From assembly GCA_902782145.1 (NCBI GenBank), contig CACZLZ010000004.1, positions 1 to 64,000 on the forward strand: a DNA stretch of 64,000 bases, in the 5' to 3' direction. The notes under the pieces were generated by a model. That model saw only the letters and a list, made by a program, of their open reading frames with translations. It was not told the DNA's origin and did not search any database. A program made the translations under genes and the position numbers. The DNA is from an uncultured Aeromonadales bacterium (lineage in GTDB: Bacteria; Pseudomonadota; Gammaproteobacteria; Enterobacterales; Succinivibrionaceae). This document shows positions 55,453-64,000 of this stretch, one piece after another (positions within the stretch are counted from its first letter, which is position 1; the number at the start of each line of letters is the position of its first letter).

Positions 55453-56781
55453 TTATCTGTTTGTAAACTTGAGATTCTGCTTGCGCATAACGTCAGCATA
55501 CTGGTGGGAGACCCGGTGGGCCATCAGCTGTGACGTAAAATCCATAACCACAACCACCACAATCAGCAGTGAGGTGCCGCCGAAGTAGAACTGCACATTG
55601 AGGAAGCTCAGCATGAACTGCGGGATCAAGCACACCAGGACCATGTACAGGGAGCCCACCAGGGTGAGTCTTGTCATGACCTGATCAATGAACCGCGCCG
55701 TGTGCTCTCCAGGCAGGATGCCAGAGATGAAGGCTCCGCTCTTCTTCAGGTTCTCAGCCAGCTCCTTCGGATTGAACACCAGTGAGGTGTAGAAAAAGCA
55801 GAAGAAGACAATGGCAAAGGCGTAAAGCATCTCATACAGGGGCTGGCCCGGCTGCAGGATCTGGGAGATGTTGCTCACAAACCTGGCAAAGGCGCTGTCA
55901 CCCTGGCCGAACCAGGAGGCCACCGTTGCCGGGAACATGATGATGCTCGAGGCGAAGATGGCGGGAATGACGCCCGACTGATTGATCTTCAGGGGGAGAT
56001 GGGACGTGGGGGGTGCGTACATGCGGCCCACCTGCTGCTGCCGCGGGTAGTGCACGGTTATCTTGCGCAGCGCCCGCTCCATGAACACCACGAAGGTGGT
56101 GACAGCAACCACCATGAAGACAATTCCCAGAAGGACGAAGACATAACTGCTGCCCTCCTGTTTGAACTGCTCAAAGGTGCTCCCAATGGCTCCCGGAAAA
56201 CCGGCCACGATGCCGGCGAAGATTATGAGCGAAATGCCGTTGCCGACACCCCGCTCGGTGATCTGCTCACCCAGCCACATGAGGAACATGGTTCCGGTGA
56301 GCAGGCTTATGGTGGTGGTGAAGTAGAAGCTGAATCCCGGGTCAATGACTATACCCTGGATCATGTTCGGCAGGCCGGTGGCGATGCCGAAGGCCTGCAC
56401 TGCGCCCAGGATCAGCGTACCCCAGCGGGTCATCTGCGTGATCTTGCGACGGCCGGCCTCACCCTCCTTCTTCAGCTCCTGGATGGACGGAACCATGACT
56501 CCCAGAAGCTGCACGATGATGGCGGATGAGATGTAGGGCATGATGCCCAGGGCAAAAAGGGATGCCCGGGACAGGGCGCCACCGCTAAACATGTTGAACA
56601 TGCCGATGATGGTGCCCTTCTGCTCCTCCATGACCTGAGCCAGGCGCTGTGCATTGATCCCAGGACAGGGAATGTGCGAGCCGATGCGGAATACCACGAG
56701 GGCGAGCACGACGAAAATGAGCCTCTGAGTAAGCTCAGACATGCCGCTTTTCGCTTTTTCCAAACCTGGTGTTCTTGCCAT
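55453..56781 (-). CDS. secY: Preprotein translocase subunit SecY
   Basis: Ten-helix channel protein of 442 residues forming the Sec translocon with SecE and SecG. The plug region is near [23 protein letters not shown]. The GIVIDPGF-containing loop and the cytosolic C5 loop with [21 protein letters not shown], which contacts SecA and the ribosome, are present. Position between rplO and rpmJ is standard. Confidence 0.98.
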   Translation of the reverse strand: MARTPGLEKAKSGMSELTQRLIFVVLALVVFRIGSHIPCPGINAQRLAQVMEEQKGTIIGMFNMFSGGALSRASLFALGIMPYISSAIIVQLLGVMVPSIQELKKEGEAGRRKITQMTRWGTLILGAVQAFGIATGLPNMIQGIVIDPGFSFYFTTTISLLTGTMFLMWLGEQITERGVGNGISLIIFAGIVAGFPGAIGSTFEQFKQEGSSYVFVLLGIVFMVVAVTTFVVFMERALRKITVHYPRQQQVGRMYAPPTSHLPLKINQSGVIPAIFASSIIMFPATVASWFGQGDSAFARFVSNISQILQPGQPLYEMLYAFAIVFFCFFYTSLVFNPKELAENLKKSGAFISGILPGEHTARFIDQVMTRLTLVGSLYMVLVCLIPQFMLSFLNVQFYFGGTSLLIVVVVVMDFTSQLMAHRVSHQYADVMRKQNLKFTNR

Positions 56782-56799
56782 TTTAGTTGTAAGTCCTTC

Positions 56800-57243
56800 T
56801 TATTCCACCTTGCCGCCGGCTTCCTCAATGGCCTTGCGGACACTCTTGGTCACGGCAATGCCTCTGAGGGTGATGGCCCGGTCCACGGTGACGTTACGGC
56901 TCATGATGATCTTCACGTTCTCGAAACGGCCGGGGATGATGTCAGCTGCCTTAAGGGTAAGGACATTGATCTCATCATCAGGCACCTTGAGCAGGGAAGC
57001 CAGGGGAACCTCAGTGGTGACGGCAGCCTTCCTGGAATAGAATCCGAACTTGGGCAGGCGGATCTTCAGGGGCATCTGACCGCCCTCAAAACCAGGACGG
57101 GTGCCGCCGCTCTTGCGGGCGCCAGCGCCCTTGATGCCGCGGCCTGAGGTCTTGCCGATGCCGGAGCCGATGCCACGGCCCACGCGCACCTTGCGGCGAC
57201 GGGCCCTGGGGTCCGGAGACAGTTCATTCAAACGTAAACCCAT
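56800..57243 (-). CDS. rplO: 50S ribosomal protein L15
   Basis: Large-subunit protein of 147 residues. The glycine/arginine-rich N-terminus (GRGIGSGIGKTSGRG) threads into 23S rRNA; the C-terminal KIIMSRNVTVDRAITLRG part is globular. It lies 3 bp after rpmD and 18 bp before secY. Confidence 0.97.
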   Translation of the reverse strand: MGLRLNELSPDPRARRRKVRVGRGIGSGIGKTSGRGIKGAGARKSGGTRPGFEGGQMPLKIRLPKFGFYSRKAAVTTEVPLASLLKVPDDEINVLTLKAADIIPGRFENVKIIMSRNVTVDRAITLRGIAVTKSVRKAIEEAGGKVE

Positions 57244-57246
57244 TTT

Positions 57247-57429
57247 TTATTCCTCAACCTTCACCATGTAGTAGACGGTCTTGATCATTCCGCGGATGGA
57301 AGGATTGTCATTCACTTCCACGGTGTGACCGATCCTGCGCAGACCCAGACAGCGGAGAGTCTCCCGGTGTGAGGGCTTGCGGCCAATGGCGCTGCGCACC
57401 TGAGTAACCTTGATTTTCTTGTCAGACAT
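57247..57429 (-). CDS. rpmD: 50S ribosomal protein L30
   Basis: 60-residue protein with the typical [28 protein letters not shown] core. Intergenic gaps of 3 bp on both sides show tight coupling with rpsE and rplO. Confidence 0.97.
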   Translation of the reverse strand: MSDKKIKVTQVRSAIGRKPSHRETLRCLGLRRIGHTVEVNDNPSIRGMIKTVYYMVKVEE

Positions 57430-57432
57430 TTC

Positions 57433-57936
57433 TTACCCCAGAATATCTTCCACAGACAGACCGCGCTTGGCGGCAACCTCTTCGGGAGTCTTCATGGAGG
57501 CCAGGGCCTTGACGGTGGAACGCACAACGTTCACCGGGTTGGTGGAACCGTAGGCCTTTGCCAGCACGTTCTCGACTCCGGCAACCTCCAGGACGGCACG
57601 CATGGCGCCGCCGGCGATGATGCCGGTACCTTCAGCGGCGGGCTTCATGAACACGTGGCTGCCGGCATGGTCACCGGTGACCTCGTGGTACAGAGTCTGG
57701 TTCCTGAGGCTGATCTGAACCAGATTGCGCCTTGCCTGCTCCATGGCCTTGGAAATGGCGGCGGGAACCTCGTGGGCCTTGCCATAGCCGTAGCCGAACT
57801 TGCCATTACCGTCACCCACAACAGTGAGAGCGGAGAAGGAGAAGATACGTCCGCCCTTCACCACCTTGGCGACACGGTTGACTGCGACCAGCTTTTCCTG
57901 CAGGTCGCTGTTCTGCTGATTTTCATTTCTTGACAT
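57433..57936 (-). CDS. rpsE: 30S ribosomal protein S5
   Basis: Fidelity and helicase-site protein of the small subunit, 167 residues. The double-stranded RNA-binding-like N-terminal domain has [20 protein letters not shown]. The loop where spectinomycin-resistance changes occur in E. coli is in the [13 protein letters not shown] region and looks wild type. Confidence 0.97.
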   Translation of the reverse strand: MSRNENQQNSDLQEKLVAVNRVAKVVKGGRIFSFSALTVVGDGNGKFGYGYGKAHEVPAAISKAMEQARRNLVQISLRNQTLYHEVTGDHAGSHVFMKPAAEGTGIIAGGAMRAVLEVAGVENVLAKAYGSTNPVNVVRSTVKALASMKTPEEVAAKRGLSVEDILG

Positions 57937-57946
57937 AATTTAATCC

Positions 57947-58294
57947 TTAGAACTGCAGTCCTGCCTCGCGGGCGCCGTCAGCCAGAGCGGCCACACGTCC
58001 GTGATACTGGAAACCGGAACGGTCGAAAGCCACGGTCTTGACACCCTTGGCCAGGGCGCGCTCGGCAATGCACTTGCCCACCACACGGGCGGCCTCGGCG
58101 TTGCCGGTGTACTTGACCTGGGCCCTGATGTCCTTCTCCAGGGTGGAGGCGGCGGCCAGAACCTTGCCGGCGTCAACAATCTGAGCATAGATGTGACGGG
58201 GGGTGCGGAAAACAACGAGACGAACTGCCCCAAGTTCCGCCATTTTGCAACGTGCCTTAAGAGCGCGACGTTGACGTGAAGCTTTTTTGTCCAT
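57947..58294 (-). CDS. rplR: 50S ribosomal protein L18
   Basis: 5S rRNA-binding protein, 115 residues. The basic N-terminus ([11 protein letters not shown]), [17 protein letters not shown] and the C-terminal [24 protein letters not shown] match the family. Confidence 0.97.
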   Translation of the reverse strand: MDKKASRQRRALKARCKMAELGAVRLVVFRTPRHIYAQIVDAGKVLAAASTLEKDIRAQVKYTGNAEAARVVGKCIAERALAKGVKTVAFDRSGFQYHGRVAALADGAREAGLQF

Positions 58295-58303
58295 TTATTT
58301 TCC

Positions 58304-58837
58304 CTATTTCTTCTTAGTTTCCTTGATGCGGACCTTCTCATCCTGGTAGCGGATGCCCTTGCCCTTGTAAGGCTCAGGACTGCGGTACGCACGGATATTG
58401 GCTGCCAACTGACCCAGGATCTCCTTGTTGGCACACTTCAGCACAATCTCAGTCTGAGAAGGGCACTCGCAGGTGACCTCATCAGGGATCCGGTGGACAA
58501 TCGGATGGGAATAGCCGAGGGAGAGGTTCAGATCCTTGCCGGTGACCTGGGCCCTGTAGCCCACGCCCACCAGGACCAGCTTTTTCTCATAGGGCTTGGC
58601 GGCCCCTGCAACCATGGCGTTGACCAGGGCGCGGGCGGTGCCGGCCTGGGCGTCAGCGCCAGTGGAGTTGTTGCGGGAAGCGAAGCGGACCTTGTTATTC
58701 TCCAGGGTGACTGCCACATCAGAATGAATGACTCTGGTGAGGGTGGCATTCTTGGAGGTTACAGTGACGGTCTGACCGTCAACCTTTACTTCAACGCCAG
58801 ACGGAATGCTGACGGGTGCCTTTGCAACACGTGACAT
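58304..58837 (-). CDS. rplF: 50S ribosomal protein L6
   Basis: Protein of 177 residues near the factor-binding centre, made of two related domains. [17 protein letters not shown] opens it and [23 protein letters not shown] closes it. Confidence 0.97.
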   Translation of the reverse strand: MSRVAKAPVSIPSGVEVKVDGQTVTVTSKNATLTRVIHSDVAVTLENNKVRFASRNNSTGADAQAGTARALVNAMVAGAAKPYEKKLVLVGVGYRAQVTGKDLNLSLGYSHPIVHRIPDEVTCECPSQTEIVLKCANKEILGQLAANIRAYRSPEPYKGKGIRYQDEKVRIKETKKK

Positions 58838-58848
58838 TTGAATCCCCC

Positions 58849-59241
58849 TTAAGCCACATAGCAGATGACTTCGCCGCCAAGCTTGGCCTTGCGGGCTGCG
58901 CGGTCGGTCATGATGCCCTTAGAAGTGGAGACAACTGCGATGCCCAGGCCGTTCATGATCTGGGGCAGTTCATAGCTTCTCTTGTAGATGCGCAGGCCGG
59001 GACGTGAGACACGCTTGATCATTTCCACAACGGGCTTTCCCTGGAAATACTTCAGCTCAATCTCGAGAACCTTCTTCACGTCGCCGCTGACGCTATAGCC
59101 GCTGATATAGCCCTCTTCCTGGAGAAGCTTGGCAATGGCAGCCTTCTGCTTGGAGGAAGGCATGCTGACAGCGGTCTTGCCTGCAGCCTGACCGTTTCTG
59201 ATGCGGGTCAGCATATCTGCGATAGGATCTTGCATACTCAT
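58849..59241 (-). CDS. rpsH: 30S ribosomal protein S8
   Basis: 16S-binding protein of 130 residues; in E. coli it also represses the spc operon by binding the rplE start region. [18 protein letters not shown] and the C-terminal [30 protein letters not shown] are characteristic. Confidence 0.97.
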   Translation of the reverse strand: MSMQDPIADMLTRIRNGQAAGKTAVSMPSSKQKAAIAKLLQEEGYISGYSVSGDVKKVLEIELKYFQGKPVVEMIKRVSRPGLRIYKRSYELPQIMNGLGIAVVSTSKGIMTDRAARKAKLGGEVICYVA

Positions 59242-59256
59242 GTTTCTGTACTCCTA

Positions 59257-59562
59257 TTACCAGCTGGCTTTCTTAAGACCCGGAACCTCACCGCGCATCA
59301 TCAGCTCACGGAGCTTCAGACGGCACAGGCCGAACTTGCGGAGGTTGCCATGGGGACGACCGGTGATGGCGCAGCGGCTGCGGCGGCGGCAGACACTGGA
59401 ATCCCGGGGGAGCTTCTGCAGATCACACACGGCCTTCCAGCGGGCCTCCTCGGAGGCGGTGGGGTCGATGATCACAGCTTTGAGGGCGGCACGCTTCTCA
59501 AAGAACTTGGTGCTTAACTTTTCGCGCTTTAACTCGCGGTTTATCATTGATTTTTTAGCCAT
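59257..59562 (-). CDS. rpsN: 30S ribosomal protein S14
   Basis: 101-residue, zinc-free form, with [16 protein letters not shown] at the start and [21 protein letters not shown] near the end. No CxxC pair, so it is not the short zinc-binding paralogue. Confidence 0.97.
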   Translation of the reverse strand: MAKKSMINRELKREKLSTKFFEKRAALKAVIIDPTASEEARWKAVCDLQKLPRDSSVCRRRSRCAITGRPHGNLRKFGLCRLKLRELMMRGEVPGLKKASW

Positions 59563-59571
59563 TGTCCTGCC

Positions 59572-60111
59572 TCACTTGCGGAAGGGGAAGTTGAAGGCGG
59601 CAAGAAGTGCCTTTCCTTCGTCGTCGGTCTTTGCGGAAGTGGTGATGGTGATATCCAGACCACGGACGCGGTCAACCTTGTCATAGTCGATCTCAGGGAA
59701 AATGATCTGCTCCCTGACGCCCATGGAATAGTTGCCTCTGCCGTCGAAAGACTTGTCGCTGACGCCCCGGAAATCGCGGATACGGGGAATGGCAATGGAA
59801 ATGAGCCTCTCCAGGAATTCCCACATACGCTCACCGCGCAATGTCACCTTGCATCCGATGGGATAGCCTTCGCGGATCTTGAATCCAGCGACGGACTTGC
59901 GGGCCTTGGTGATCAGGGGTTTTTGACCTGAAATGGCTGCCAGATCGGCTGCGGCGTTCTCCAGGATCTTCTTGTCATCCAGGGCTTCGCCGACACCCAT
60001 GTTGAGGGTAATCTTTTCAATCCGAGGGACTTGCATGACAGTCTTGTAACCGAATTGCTGCATCAGTTTGCCGACCACCTCGTTTCTGTAAACATCATGT
60101 AGTTTCGCCAT
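59572..60111 (-). CDS. rplE: 50S ribosomal protein L5
   Basis: 5S rRNA-binding protein, 179 residues. [35 protein letters not shown] and [21 protein letters not shown] are diagnostic. In E. coli its mRNA start is the S8 operator. Confidence 0.97.
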   Translation of the reverse strand: MAKLHDVYRNEVVGKLMQQFGYKTVMQVPRIEKITLNMGVGEALDDKKILENAAADLAAISGQKPLITKARKSVAGFKIREGYPIGCKVTLRGERMWEFLERLISIAIPRIRDFRGVSDKSFDGRGNYSMGVREQIIFPEIDYDKVDRVRGLDITITTSAKTDDEGKALLAAFNFPFRK

Positions 60112-60123
60112 CGCTTACTCCAG

Positions 60124-60450
60124 TTATTTTACAATCTGCTTCTTTGTTGACTTGTAGAAGCGCACCTTCTTGCCGTCAACAAACATAAAACCTACGCGGT
60201 CTGCCTTCCCGGTCTCCGGGTTGTAGATCGCCACATTGGACACGTCAATGGGAGCTTCCTTGCGGATGATCTCGCCTTCCTTGCCGGTGGCGCGGTTGGG
60301 CTTGACGTGCTTGGTCACCATATTGAGACCTTCCACGATAACCTTGTGCTCTGCGGGGAAGACCTTCTTGACCTTGCCGCGCTTGCCCTTGTCATCGTGC
60401 TTGCCGGTGAGGATGATAACCTCATCACCGCTTACAATTTTAGCTGCCAT
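60124..60450 (-). CDS. rplX: 50S ribosomal protein L24
   Basis: Assembly-initiator protein, 108 residues, KOW domain at the start ([21 protein letters not shown]). Between rplN and rplE in standard order. Confidence 0.96.
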   Translation of the reverse strand: MAAKIVSGDEVIILTGKHDDKGKRGKVKKVFPAEHKVIVEGLNMVTKHVKPNRATGKEGEIIRKEAPIDVSNVAIYNPETGKADRVGFMFVDGKKVRFYKSTKKQIVK

Positions 60451-60458
60451 AATCTACC

Positions 60459-60827
60459 TTACAGAACTTCCGGAGCCAGTGAAACGATCTTCATGAACTT
60501 CTCTGTGCGGAGCTCACGGGTGACCGGCCCAAAAATACGAGTACCAATAGGCTCTAAGGAGTTGTTCAGGAGCACGGCTGCATTGCTGTCAAACCGGATC
60601 ACTGAGCCGTCCTGGCGCCTAACGCCCTTCCTGGTGCGAACAACAACCGCATTGCACACATCACCCTTGTTGACCTTTCCGCGGGGAATGGCCTCTTTCA
60701 CGGAGACCTTGATGACGTCTCCGACAGATGCGTAGCGACGATGCGAACCGCCAAGAACCTTAATACACATAACCTTCCGCGCGCCCGAGTTGTCGGCCAC
60801 GTCGAGAGTGCTTTGCATCTGGATCAT
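60459..60827 (-). CDS. rplN: 50S ribosomal protein L14
   Basis: 122-residue protein at the subunit interface. [19 protein letters not shown] is the family start. First gene of the spc operon, preceded by its own leader with an inverted repeat and, further up, the terminator of the S10 operon. Confidence 0.97.
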   Translation of the reverse strand: MIQMQSTLDVADNSGARKVMCIKVLGGSHRRYASVGDVIKVSVKEAIPRGKVNKGDVCNAVVVRTRKGVRRQDGSVIRFDSNAAVLLNNSLEPIGTRIFGPVTRELRTEKFMKIVSLAPEVL

Positions 60828-60855
60828 GAATGTTCTCCAACATCACAAATAGAAA

Positions 60856-60880
60856 CGTATTTCAGGTTTTCTGAAATACG
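60856..60880. promoter_or_regulatory. Perfect inverted repeat in the spc-operon leader
   Basis: CGTATTTCAG and CTGAAATACG are exact complements around a 5-nt loop, 29 bp upstream of rplN. A further GTATTTCAA lies at 60893-60901; on the minus strand it supplies a TTGAAA that could act as -35. It could be an operator or an RNA hairpin. Confidence 0.6.
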
Positions 60881-60942
60881 CATATCCCACCCTGTATTTC
60901 AAGGGCACTGTATCATATCACAAAAAACGTGACATGGGTAAT

Positions 60943-60970
60943 AAAAAAGAGCCCGCAGCGGTGCGGACTC
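60943..60970 (-). terminator. Rho-independent terminator of the S10 operon
   Basis: Minus strand GAGTCCGCA/TGCGGGCTC stem (one G-T) around CCGC, followed by TTTTTTA, 39 bp past the rpsQ stop. Confidence 0.88.
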
Positions 60971-61009
60971 CTTCTTTTTAGTTCTGTGAAAAAATGAGGA
61001 AAGGGACTC

Positions 61010-61261
61010 TTACTTGGCGCGCTCGATCACTGACACCAGGGTCCAGGAGATGGTCTTGGAGATGGGACGGCACTCCCTGATCTCAACCACATCCCCGTTG
61101 TGGGCCTCGTTGTTCACGTCCTGAACATGGAGCTTGGTGGTCTTGGTGACAATCTTGCCGTACACCGGATGCTTGACGCGTCTCTCAACAGCGCAAACAA
61201 AGGCCTTCTCCATCTTGTCGCTGACGACAACAGCGCGGAGTGTGTGCTTATTCTCGCTCAT
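61010..61261 (-). CDS. rpsQ: 30S ribosomal protein S17
   Basis: 83-residue OB-fold 16S-binding protein; [10 protein letters not shown]-type start here reads [18 protein letters not shown], and the [18 protein letters not shown] core is typical. Its ATG shares one base with the rpmC stop. Confidence 0.97.
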   Translation of the reverse strand: MSENKHTLRAVVVSDKMEKAFVCAVERRVKHPVYGKIVTKTTKLHVQDVNNEAHNGDVVEIRECRPISKTISWTLVSVIERAK

Positions 61262-61452
61262 TACTTACCTGCCTTTTCAGTCAACACGGTCTTGACGCGA
61301 GCGATGTCGCGACGTGTGTTTTTCAGTTCGTGGGTCTTTTCGAGCCTGCCCATTTTGGCAGCGAGCCTGAGTTCGAATTGCTTGCGGTTCAGTTCCTCCA
61401 GCTGCTCGTTGAGCTCCTCTGCGGTTTTCTCGCGAAGTTCTTGTGCTTTCAT
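61261..61452 (-). CDS. rpmC: 50S ribosomal protein L29
   Basis: 63-residue helical hairpin protein near the tunnel exit. [16 protein letters not shown] and [10 protein letters not shown] fit the family. It overlaps both neighbours by one base (TAATG junctions). Confidence 0.97.
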   Translation of the reverse strand: MKAQELREKTAEELNEQLEELNRKQFELRLAAKMGRLEKTHELKNTRRDIARVKTVLTEKAGK

Positions 61453-61865
61453 TACATCACCGTCCTGGTTACGAAAGTGGTCCTAACCGAAAGTTTGGCA
61501 GCGGCCAGAGCGAATGCGTTGCGCGCAGTCTCCTCCTTGACGCCTCCCATTTCGTACAAAATCTTGCCGGGCTGGATGACTGCCACCCAGTACTCGACGG
61601 TGCCCTTACCTTTACCCTGACGAACGCCAAGAGCCTTCTCGGTGATGGGCTTATCCGGAAAAATGCGGATCCACACCTGTCCCTCACGCTGGATGTAGCG
61701 GGTCATGGTGCGACGGGCGGCCTCAATCTGACGGGCAGTGATGTGACCCCGGGAGGTGGCCTTCAGACCCCACTCACCGAACTCAACGGTGTTGCCGGTC
61801 TGTGCAAGACCGCGGTTGCGTCCCTTCTGAAGCTTGCGGAACTTGGTACGCTTTGGCTGTAACAT
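61452..61865 (-). CDS. rplP: 50S ribosomal protein L16
   Basis: 137-residue A-site protein. [24 protein letters not shown] and the [29 protein letters not shown] block are diagnostic. The Arg targeted by YcfD hydroxylase in E. coli lies in the central basic region and appears conserved. Confidence 0.97.
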   Translation of the reverse strand: MLQPKRTKFRKLQKGRNRGLAQTGNTVEFGEWGLKATSRGHITARQIEAARRTMTRYIQREGQVWIRIFPDKPITEKALGVRQGKGKGTVEYWVAVIQPGKILYEMGGVKEETARNAFALAAAKLSVRTTFVTRTVM

Positions 61866-62597
61866 TTAGACTGCCTCCTTCTTGCCCGCACCGGCGGCGC
61901 GTCCTCTGCGCTTGGGTCTTGCGGGAGCATTGTTCTTCTCAGCCTCCAGGGCCTCCACAGCGGCGATGCCGCCAAGCACCTCACCCTTGAAGATCCACAC
62001 CTTGACGCCGATGACGCCGTAGGTGGTGTTAGCCTCGGAGACAGCGTAATCGATGTCAGCACGCAGGGTGTGCAGGGGGACACGGCCCTCACGGACCCAC
62101 TCGGAACGGGCGATTTCAGCACCGCCAAGACGGCCGCTGACCTCAACCTTGATACCCTCGGCACCGGCGATGCGGGCGCTCTTGACAGCCTTCTTCATGG
62201 CACGGCGGAACATAACCCGACGCTCAAGCTGCACGGCGATGTTGTCGGCCACCAGCTTGCTGTCCAGTTCAGGCTTGCTGATCTCGGTGACATTGATCTG
62301 GGCTGCCACGCCGGCGATCTTAGCGATCTCCTTGCGGTGCTTCTCAATGTCCTTGCCCTGGTTGCCCCAGACGCTTCCGGGACGTGCAGTGCTGATGTTC
62401 ACCTTGATGTTCTTGGCATAGCGCTCAATCTTGATGCGGGAGACCGCAAAGTCCTTGAGTGCTGAGGACAGATACTGACGGATCCGGTAGTCGGAAGCCA
62501 GGTTCTTGGCGTAGTCCTTGCTGTTGGCAAACCAATTGGAGGTGAACTGCTTGGTGATGCCAAGGCGCATGCCGTTAGGATTAATTTTCTGACCCAT
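61866..62597 (-). CDS. rpsC: 30S ribosomal protein S3
   Basis: 243-residue head protein with mRNA helicase role. The KH domain is central (about 40-110) and the C-terminal domain has [21 protein letters not shown]-type sequence ([20 protein letters not shown]). A basic Ala/Arg tail follows. Confidence 0.97.
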   Translation of the reverse strand: MGQKINPNGMRLGITKQFTSNWFANSKDYAKNLASDYRIRQYLSSALKDFAVSRIKIERYAKNIKVNISTARPGSVWGNQGKDIEKHRKEIAKIAGVAAQINVTEISKPELDSKLVADNIAVQLERRVMFRRAMKKAVKSARIAGAEGIKVEVSGRLGGAEIARSEWVREGRVPLHTLRADIDYAVSEANTTYGVIGVKVWIFKGEVLGGIAAVEALEAEKNNAPARPKRRGRAAGAGKKEAV

Positions 62598-62600
62598 TTA

Positions 62601-62945
62601 CTAACTCCTAGCCTCATCAGAAACAACTACGGTGATATGACATGTGCGCTTGAGGATCCGGTTGGCGCGGCCCTTGGCACGGGGCATGGTGCGCTTCATG
62701 GTAGGTCCTTCATCGACCATAATTGTTGCAACCTTGAGGGCGTCAATGTCAGCACCCTGACCGTTGACGGCATTGGCCACAGCGGAGTTCAGCACCTTGT
62801 AAACCAGGACAGCCGCACGGCGGGGGCTGAACCGGAGCAGGTTGAACGCATCCTCGACACGCATTCCCCGGACCTGGTTGGCAACCAGGCGCGCCTTCTG
62901 GGCTGAAGAGCGGGCGGAACGATGAATTGCTCTTGCTTTGATCAT
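62601..62945 (-). CDS. rplV: 50S ribosomal protein L22
   Basis: 114-residue tunnel protein. [20 protein letters not shown] and the beta-hairpin loop [22 protein letters not shown], the site of macrolide-resistance changes elsewhere, have the usual sequence. Confidence 0.97.
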   Translation of the reverse strand: MIKARAIHRSARSSAQKARLVANQVRGMRVEDAFNLLRFSPRRAAVLVYKVLNSAVANAVNGQGADIDALKVATIMVDEGPTMKRTMPRAKGRANRILKRTCHITVVVSDEARS

Positions 62946-62957
62946 TTCATTTCCTCC

Positions 62958-63233
62958 TTACTTCTTCAAAGCCTTGTCGGCGGCATGGCCGCGGAACAGA
63001 CGGGTGGGGGCGAACTCGCCCAGCTTGTGGCCTACCATTTCGTCAGTGACGTATACGGGAACGTGCTGGCGACCATTATGGACAGCAATGGTCATTCCGA
63101 TCATGGTCGGGATGATCATGGAACGGCGGCTCCAGGTCTTGATGGGCTTCTTGTCGCCATTCTCCATTGCTTTCTCTACCTTCTTCAGCAAGTGCAGGTC
63201 AACGAAGGGACCTTTCTTGAGAGAACGTGGCAT
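62958..63233 (-). CDS. rpsS: 30S ribosomal protein S19
   Basis: 91-residue head protein. [22 protein letters not shown] and the [23 protein letters not shown] block are diagnostic. It lies between rplB and rplV. Confidence 0.97.
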   Translation of the reverse strand: MPRSLKKGPFVDLHLLKKVEKAMENGDKKPIKTWSRRSMIIPTMIGMTIAVHNGRQHVPVYVTDEMVGHKLGEFAPTRLFRGHAADKALKK

Positions 63234-63253
63234 GGTTTTACCTCTTAAATCTA

Positions 63254-64000
63254 TTACTTACTACGATGATGAACAATGTACTTCTCGGTACGCTTGTTCT
63301 TCCGGGTCTTGAATCCCTTGCACTTGGTACCCCAAGGAGATACCGGCTGAATGCCCTTGTTACGGCCTTCACCGCCGCCATGAGGGTGATCAATAGGATT
63401 CATGGACATGCCACGGACAGTGGGACGGACACCCAGCCATCTCTTGGCGCCGGCCTTGCCCAGCTGACGGAGCATATGCTCGGAGTTACCCACCTCGCCA
63501 ATGGTGGCGCGGCCGTCGGCCAGGACCTTTCTCATCTCGCCGGAGCGCAGACGGATGGTCACATAGGCGCCGTCACGGGCAACCAACTGTGCGAAGGCGC
63601 CGGCGGACCGGGCTAGTTGTGCGCCCTTGCCGGGGAACAGCTCAACAGCGTGAACAGTGGTGCCCACGGGAATGTTGCGCATGGGCAGAGTATTGCCGGT
63701 GCGGATGGGGGCATCGGATCCGGAAACAACCACGTCGCCGACCTTCAGGTCCTTGGGAGCCAGAATGTAACTACGCACGCCGTCCTCATAGCAGATAAGG
63801 GCGATGTTGGCGGATCTGTTGGGATCATACTCCAGACGCTCAACCTTGGCCTGAACGCCATCCTTGGCACGCTTGAAGTCCACCAGGCGGTAGAACTGCT
63901 TGTGTCCGCCGCCAATATGGCGGGTGGTGATGCGGCCGACGTTGTTGCGGCCACCGGTCTTGCCTTTCACCTCAGTGAGGGGCTTGAACGGAGATCCCTT
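63254..64000 (-). CDS. rplB: 50S ribosomal protein L2 (5' end outside window)
   Basis: Large-subunit core protein needed for subunit joining and peptidyl transferase assembly. 248 codons plus stop are in the window. The reading frame continues to the edge ([10 protein letters not shown] precedes KGKTGGRNN), so roughly the first 25-30 residues are missing. The [13 protein letters not shown] motif and the C-terminal [17 protein letters not shown] with the functionally important His are present. Confidence 0.97.
   Translation of the reverse strand, partial: KGSPFKPLTEVKGKTGGRNNVGRITTRHIGGGHKQFYRLVDFKRAKDGVQAKVERLEYDPNRSANIALICYEDGVRSYILAPKDLKVGDVVVSGSDAPIRTGNTLPMRNIPVGTTVHAVELFPGKGAQLARSAGAFAQLVARDGAYVTIRLRSGEMRKVLADGRATIGEVGNSEHMLRQLGKAGAKRWLGVRPTVRGMSMNPIDHPHGGGEGRNKGIQPVSPWGTKCKGFKTRKNKRTEKYIVHHRSK

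Overview
The window reads as chromosomal DNA of a high-GC gammaproteobacterium, most likely a fermentative anaerobe near Succinivibrionaceae/Aeromonadales. That placement is an inference from gene order and protein style. The supporting blocks are rpoE-rseA-rseB-rseC, lptF-lptG facing holC, parC-plsC, pilT-pilU facing yggS-proC-yggT-yggU, ileS-lspA-ispH, rpsT beside murJ-ribF, and S10/spc/alpha ribosomal operons in Escherichia coli order. A tryptophanyl-tRNA synthetase that looks like the one in fermentative Gram-positives, and an alternative-acceptor L-aspartate oxidase (NadB), fit an anaerobic lifestyle.

Layout. 1-4.5 kb: ispB and the envelope-stress operon rpoE-rseABC, with a very good sigma-E type promoter in front of rpoE. 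4.5-9.3 kb: an O-antigen-ligase/polymerase-like membrane protein with a long acidic repetitive tail, nadB, then a decayed patch (truncated DUF2335 gene, integrase remnant) against the 3' end of tRNA-Leu. 9.4-15.8 kb: lptFG (LPS export), holC, plsC, parC. 16-18.7 kb: a tightly overlapping exbB-exbD-permease-ATPase operon with no binding-protein gene. 19-23.5 kb: tRNA-Trp, pyrBI, a pfkB-type kinase, trpS. 23.7-30.4 kb: pilT/pilU, yggS-proC, a prohibitin-like SPFH protein, yggT-yggU. 30.9-34.4 kb: valS and a nitroreductase.

34.4-36.3 kb is the clearest accessory island: a DUF3990 (ADP-ribosyltransferase-like) gene overlapping an XRE-type regulator gene, AT-rich, with palindromic operators at its promoter. 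It lies between an intact nitroreductase plus terminator and a decayed nitroreductase fragment plus an almost identical copy of the same 66-bp terminator segment. It looks like a recently acquired toxin/antidote or defence-type cassette.

36.4-50.5 kb: metY, three envelope proteins (one unknown periplasmic, one TSUP exporter, one unknown membrane protein), ispH-lspA-ileS, rpsT, murJ-ribF, a soluble chemoreceptor and a small acidic unknown. 50.6-52.1 kb: an unusual DHH phosphoesterase with a duplicated C-terminal module. 52.2-64 kb: alpha operon (with its S4-binding leader), spc operon and most of the S10 operon, all on the minus strand, the window ending inside rplB.

Across the window GATC-containing words are conspicuous, and the aspartate codon seems to be chosen by the following base (GAT before C, GAC otherwise). 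No CRISPR array, rRNA gene or intact insertion sequence was seen.
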